Origin: Pseudokineococcus marinus
Lineage (GTDB): Bacteria; Actinomycetota; Actinomycetes; Actinomycetales; Quadrisphaeraceae
DNA length: 64,000 bases
Assembly: GCF_037482405.1 (NCBI RefSeq)
Contig: NZ_JBBHZZ010000002.1
Location: forward strand, 620,001 to 684,000
Reading direction: 5' to 3'
The notes beneath the pieces are model-generated. The model was not told the origin of the DNA, made no database searches, and saw only the letters and a program-made list of their open reading frames with translations. Below are positions 61,481 to 64,000 of this stretch, one piece after another. How positions within the stretch are numbered: position 1 is the first letter of the stretch; the number at the start of each line of letters is the position of its first letter. Both the position numbers and the translations under genes were made by a program.

Positions 61481-62356
61481 ATGGCGCCGCCCCCCGCACC
61501 CCCCGACCGGCTCGCCGCCAGCACCGTCGGCGAGGAGGGTCCTCGTGTCGTCTTCGTGCACGGGCTCTTCGGGCAGGGTCGCAACTGGGCGACGGTGGCG
61601 CGGTCGCTGGCGGGTGGACCGCGGCGGGTGACGGTCCTCGACCTGCCCGACCACGGGCGCTCCCCGCGGTCCGAGCGCGTCGACTACCTCGCCATGGCCG
61701 AGCGCGTGGCCGTCGAGCTCGAGGAGCTGGGCGAGCCCGTCGTCCTCGTCGGCCACTCGATGGGCGGCAAGGTCGCCATGCAGCTGGCCCTCCGGCGCCC
61801 CGAGCTGGTGCGGGCGCTCGTCGTCGTGGACATCGCGCCGGTGGAGTACCCGCTCGCGGGCGGGCGCACCGACGACCCCGAGGAGGAGGCCTCCCCCTTC
61901 GCCGACTACATCGACGCGATGCGAGCCGTCGACCTCGACCGCCTCGGCAGCCGCGAGGAGGCGCACGACGCCCTGCGCGACGTCGTCCCCAGCGACGCGG
62001 TGCGCGGGTTCCTCCTCCAGAGCCTGCTGCGCGAGCGGGGCGACGGCGACGGAGGGCCCTCCTGGCGGTGGGCGCTCAACCTGCCCGTGCTGCGGGAGGG
62101 CCTCGAGGTGCTGCGCGGCTTCCCCGCGCCGCCGGAGGGCGCGGTCTTCGACGGGCCGGTGCTGTGGGTCGCCGGGGCGACCTCCCACTACGTCCTCGAC
62201 CGGGACCGCTCCCGCATGCAGGAGCTCTTCCCCTCGACCCGGCTGGTGCGCGTCAAGGGGGCCGGGCACTGGGTCCACTCCGAGCAGCCCGAGGTCTTCA
62301 CCGCCACCCTCGAACGCTTCCTCGCCTCGGTGGAGGCCGGCGGCGCCCCGTCCTAG
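61481..62356 (+). CDS. alpha/beta-hydrolase
   Basis: A 291-residue hydrolase of the esterase/YbfF type. Oxyanion region: VVFVHGLFGQGRNWATVARS. Nucleophile elbow: VVLVGHSMGGKVAMQLALRR, Ser near residue 90. DLPDHGRSPRSE is the family's DxxGxGxS position. Histidine: VKGAGHWVHSEQPEVF near residue 266. The acid is likely in GPVLWVAGATSHYV or just after it. No signal peptide, so cytoplasmic. Substrate unknown; YbfF-type enzymes hydrolyse short acyl esters. The ATG overlaps nothing on plus and faces the lipoprotein gene. Confidence 0.88.
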   Translation: MAPPPAPPDRLAASTVGEEGPRVVFVHGLFGQGRNWATVARSLAGGPRRVTVLDLPDHGRSPRSERVDYLAMAERVAVELEELGEPVVLVGHSMGGKVAMQLALRRPELVRALVVVDIAPVEYPLAGGRTDDPEEEASPFADYIDAMRAVDLDRLGSREEAHDALRDVVPSDAVRGFLLQSLLRERGDGDGGPSWRWALNLPVLREGLEVLRGFPAPPEGAVFDGPVLWVAGATSHYVLDRDRSRMQELFPSTRLVRVKGAGHWVHSEQPEVFTATLERFLASVEAGGAPS

Positions 62357-62368
62357 AGCTCGCTGGGT

Positions 62369-62410
62369 CGACGCGACGTCGCGTCGTCGTGTCGTCGTGT
62401 CGTCGTGTCG
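62369..62410. repeat. palindrome followed by GTCGTCGTGTC tandem repeat
   Basis: CGACGCGACGTCGCGTCG (62369-62386) is a perfect 18-base palindrome and may end the hydrolase transcript; it runs into a TCGTCGTG-type 9-base repeat. The rest of 62357-62549 shows no gene. Confidence 0.55.
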
Positions 62411-62549
62411 AGTGCGCCTGGGACGCACGCGTCCGGCCTCCTGCGCCGACGCCCGTCCGCGCCGGCGACGTCCGTCCCATCCTCCTCGCACCACCCGTCG
62501 ACCTCGGCGAGGTCGTGCGCGGGTCGTCGTCATCGACGAGGCGCAGCGG

Positions 62550-64000
62550 TCAGTACGGCGGCTCACCGTCCCCCCACGAGTCGTGCTGGTGGGCCGGCGC
62601 CTCGTCCACCTCGCTCGCGGCCGTGCTCGGGCTCGAGGTGGCTGCCGCCGCGCTCCCGCGACCGCTGGGAGACCGTCCTCCGTCACCACCGTGACGCCGG
62701 CGCAGCTCCTGCTGCTGCCGTGCGCGCTCGGCGTGCACCCGGTCCAGGTCGTGGGCGGCGGAGTCGCGGTGGGGGTAGCGCGCGGGGCCCAGGAGCCGCT
62801 CCTCGAGGGCGGCGGCGGCCGCGTCGAGGGCGTCCGTCTTCGCGCGGACACCATCGGCGGCAGGCGGTGCGGGGCGCGGCAGCAGCGGGTGGGCGGGCAC
62901 CTGGACGACCTGTCCGAGCGGGGTGGTCCAGGTCAGGCCGGGGTCGCGGGCGTCGTCGGTCATGGGCACGGCGGTCCATCCGTGGTGGTGCTTGGCGAGG
63001 TGGTGACGGCGGCAGAGGACGTCGAGGTTGCACGGGCACGTCGGCCCGCCGGTGGCGTGGGAGACGCGGTGGTCGAGGTCGCAGCGGGTCGCGGGCATCC
63101 GGCAGCCGGGGGCCTGGCAGCGGGGTGAGCGGGTGCGCACCCAACGGGCGCAGCCCTCGGTCGGCGCGTACGGGCCGGGCCCGCCGGTGAGGGCGGCGTA
63201 GGAGCAGCCGGGGCGTCGGGCGGCGCGGCGCAGCGAGGCGTGCGGTGAGGTCGGTGAGGGGCCCGTCACCGGCCCCGGCGGAGACAGCGGCGGCGCTGCG
63301 GCTGCGGCAGTCATGTCAGGTGCCGGGGATGTCGTTGGCGACGGCGTGAGGTCGTCGGGGGTGTCGACGCGCACGGTGATCGCCGCTCTGGGGCCGCGTC
63401 GGGCGGGTGCGGTCCGCGGGCGCCCCCGCGGTGGGTCGGGCGGCGCTGTCGTCGAACACCCCGCCGTCGTGGTGGCGGCGGTGGTGGTGGGGTCGAGGGT
63501 GAGGAGGTGGCCGTCGAGGCCGACGAGGTGGCCGGTGAGCGGTGCGGTCAGGGCGCGGCGGAAGCGGTGCCCGGCGGCGAGCAGCTCGGCGACAGCCATG
63601 GCCGGGACGGGTCCGAGGGTGGGGTGCTGGGCGGGGTCGTCGTCCAGGCCGAGGAGGCTGGACAGGGCCACGATGACCTGCGGGCCGTGCGGGCTGCGCG
63701 CCCGCGCTACACCCGTCGTCGCGGCCGGAGCCGTCCCCGCACTGGCGTTCACGTCCGCGCGGGCGGCAGCACCGGCGTGAGCGCCGGTGGGCAGGTCGGT
63801 GGTGGTGGCGAGGTCGACGAGGGCGTCGAAGCGGCGGGCGTCGATGCCCCGCCGGTCCGCAACCCCGTCCCACGGTCGCTCAGGGCGAGGGGGTCCCGGC
63901 CCGCGGCGGTGGCGGCGTGCGGGTCGACCCGCCCGTGCTCCCCGGCCCGGGCCCGGGCCTGGGTCGTCAGCCGCTCGAAGACGCAGGCCAGGTCCAGCAC
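62550..64000 (-). CDS. DUF222/HNH endonuclease-like protein, partial and apparently frameshifted
   Basis: The C-terminal HNH nuclease domain is intact: RCQAPGCRMPATRCDLDHRV and SHATGGPTCPCNLDVLCRRH, then HLAKHHHGW, with zinc-type cysteines and catalytic histidines. Ahead of it lies a DUF222-type helical region (GIDARRFDALVDLATTTDLP, PHGPQVIVALSSLLGLDDDP). Near 63875-63884 the typical reading jumps frame: upstream LACVFERLTTQARARAGEHG and GRDPLALS are in one frame, while RPWDGVADRRGIDARRFDAL continues in another. A 4-base loss in a GAGCGAGC repeat would explain it. The gene runs off the right edge. Such genes are multicopy in actinobacteria and some are linked to phage or recombination; real function unknown. 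Confidence 0.75.
   Translation of the reverse strand, partial: AGPGLRLRAADDPGPGPGRGARAGRPARRHRRGPGPPRPERPWDGVADRRGIDARRFDALVDLATTTDLPTGAHAGAAARADVNASAGTAPAATTGVARARSPHGPQVIVALSSLLGLDDDPAQHPTLGPVPAMAVAELLAAGHRFRRALTAPLTGHLVGLDGHLLTLDPTTTAATTTAGCSTTAPPDPPRGRPRTAPARRGPRAAITVRVDTPDDLTPSPTTSPAPDMTAAAAAPPLSPPGPVTGPSPTSPHASLRRAARRPGCSYAALTGGPGPYAPTEGCARWVRTRSPRCQAPGCRMPATRCDLDHRVSHATGGPTCPCNLDVLCRRHHLAKHHHGWTAVPMTDDARDPGLTWTTPLGQVVQVPAHPLLPRPAPPAADGVRAKTDALDAAAAALEERLLGPARYPHRDSAAHDLDRVHAERARQQQELRRRHGGDGGRSPSGRGSAAAATSSPSTAASEVDEAPAHQHDSWGDGEPPY

Overview
The window is about 64 kb of very GC-rich DNA with GTG and ATG starts, many stop/start overlaps (ATGA, GTGA) and several probable leaderless genes. 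The housekeeping order on the minus strand, metG-tatD-rpfB-rsmA-ispE-ABC-F ... glmU-prs ... rplY-pth ... mfd-mazG-eno, is the classic actinobacterial block, so this is a chromosome piece from a high-GC actinomycete, possibly of the Kineococcus/Quadrisphaera kind (genus is a guess). No transposase, integrase, prophage or CRISPR array is visible.

Layout. 1-7543: eno, a small HEARH-motif protein, mazG, a TauE/SafE permease and mfd, all on minus. 7698-18008: secreted proteins, namely two LamG-like proteins, two large paralogous PKD-repeat surface proteins (one with an inserted malectin domain) and a GH26-like hydrolase. 18212-27573: a plus-strand cluster with a sulfotransferase, Wzz-like co-polymerase, Wzy-like polymerase, APH-fold kinase, second sulfotransferase, Wzx-like flippase, third sulfotransferase and GT2 glycosyltransferase, most of them overlapping by a few bases. 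It ends at a strong bidirectional terminator, beyond which lies a CBM96-like/GH26-like secreted protein on minus. 29385-36812: APS kinase (cysC) on plus, then on minus cysQ-cysD-cysN-pssD-pssE and a WbaP-type initiating sugar-phosphate transferase. Together these genes can make PAPS, recycle PAP, start a lipid-linked glycan, sulfate it, flip it and polymerise it. The best reading is a complete Wzx/Wzy-type sulfated exopolysaccharide system sitting between mfd and pth. I see no CysH/CysI, so this ATP sulfurylase probably serves sulfation rather than cysteine synthesis.

36997-44821: pth (5' end lost in an assembly gap), rplY, a second TauE/SafE permease, a secreted PHP-domain protein, an Rrf2 regulator, prs, glmU and tRNA-Gln(TTG). 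44932-52084: lipid genes and regulators, namely a stearoyl-ACP-type desaturase with a palindromic operator at its start codon, a TetR regulator, a divergent thiolase and HMW FabG-MaoC pair around a perfect 16-bp palindrome, a MarR regulator with its own palindromes, and an ABM/membrane protein. 52140-62356: ABC-F, ispE, rsmA (with an assembly duplication), rpfB, tatD, metG, a lipoprotein and an alpha/beta hydrolase. The right edge holds a DUF222/HNH gene that is cut by the window and appears frameshifted.

Assembly cautions: a G-run plus 111 Ns at 37621-37751, and an unmerged contig overlap with a single N at 55998.
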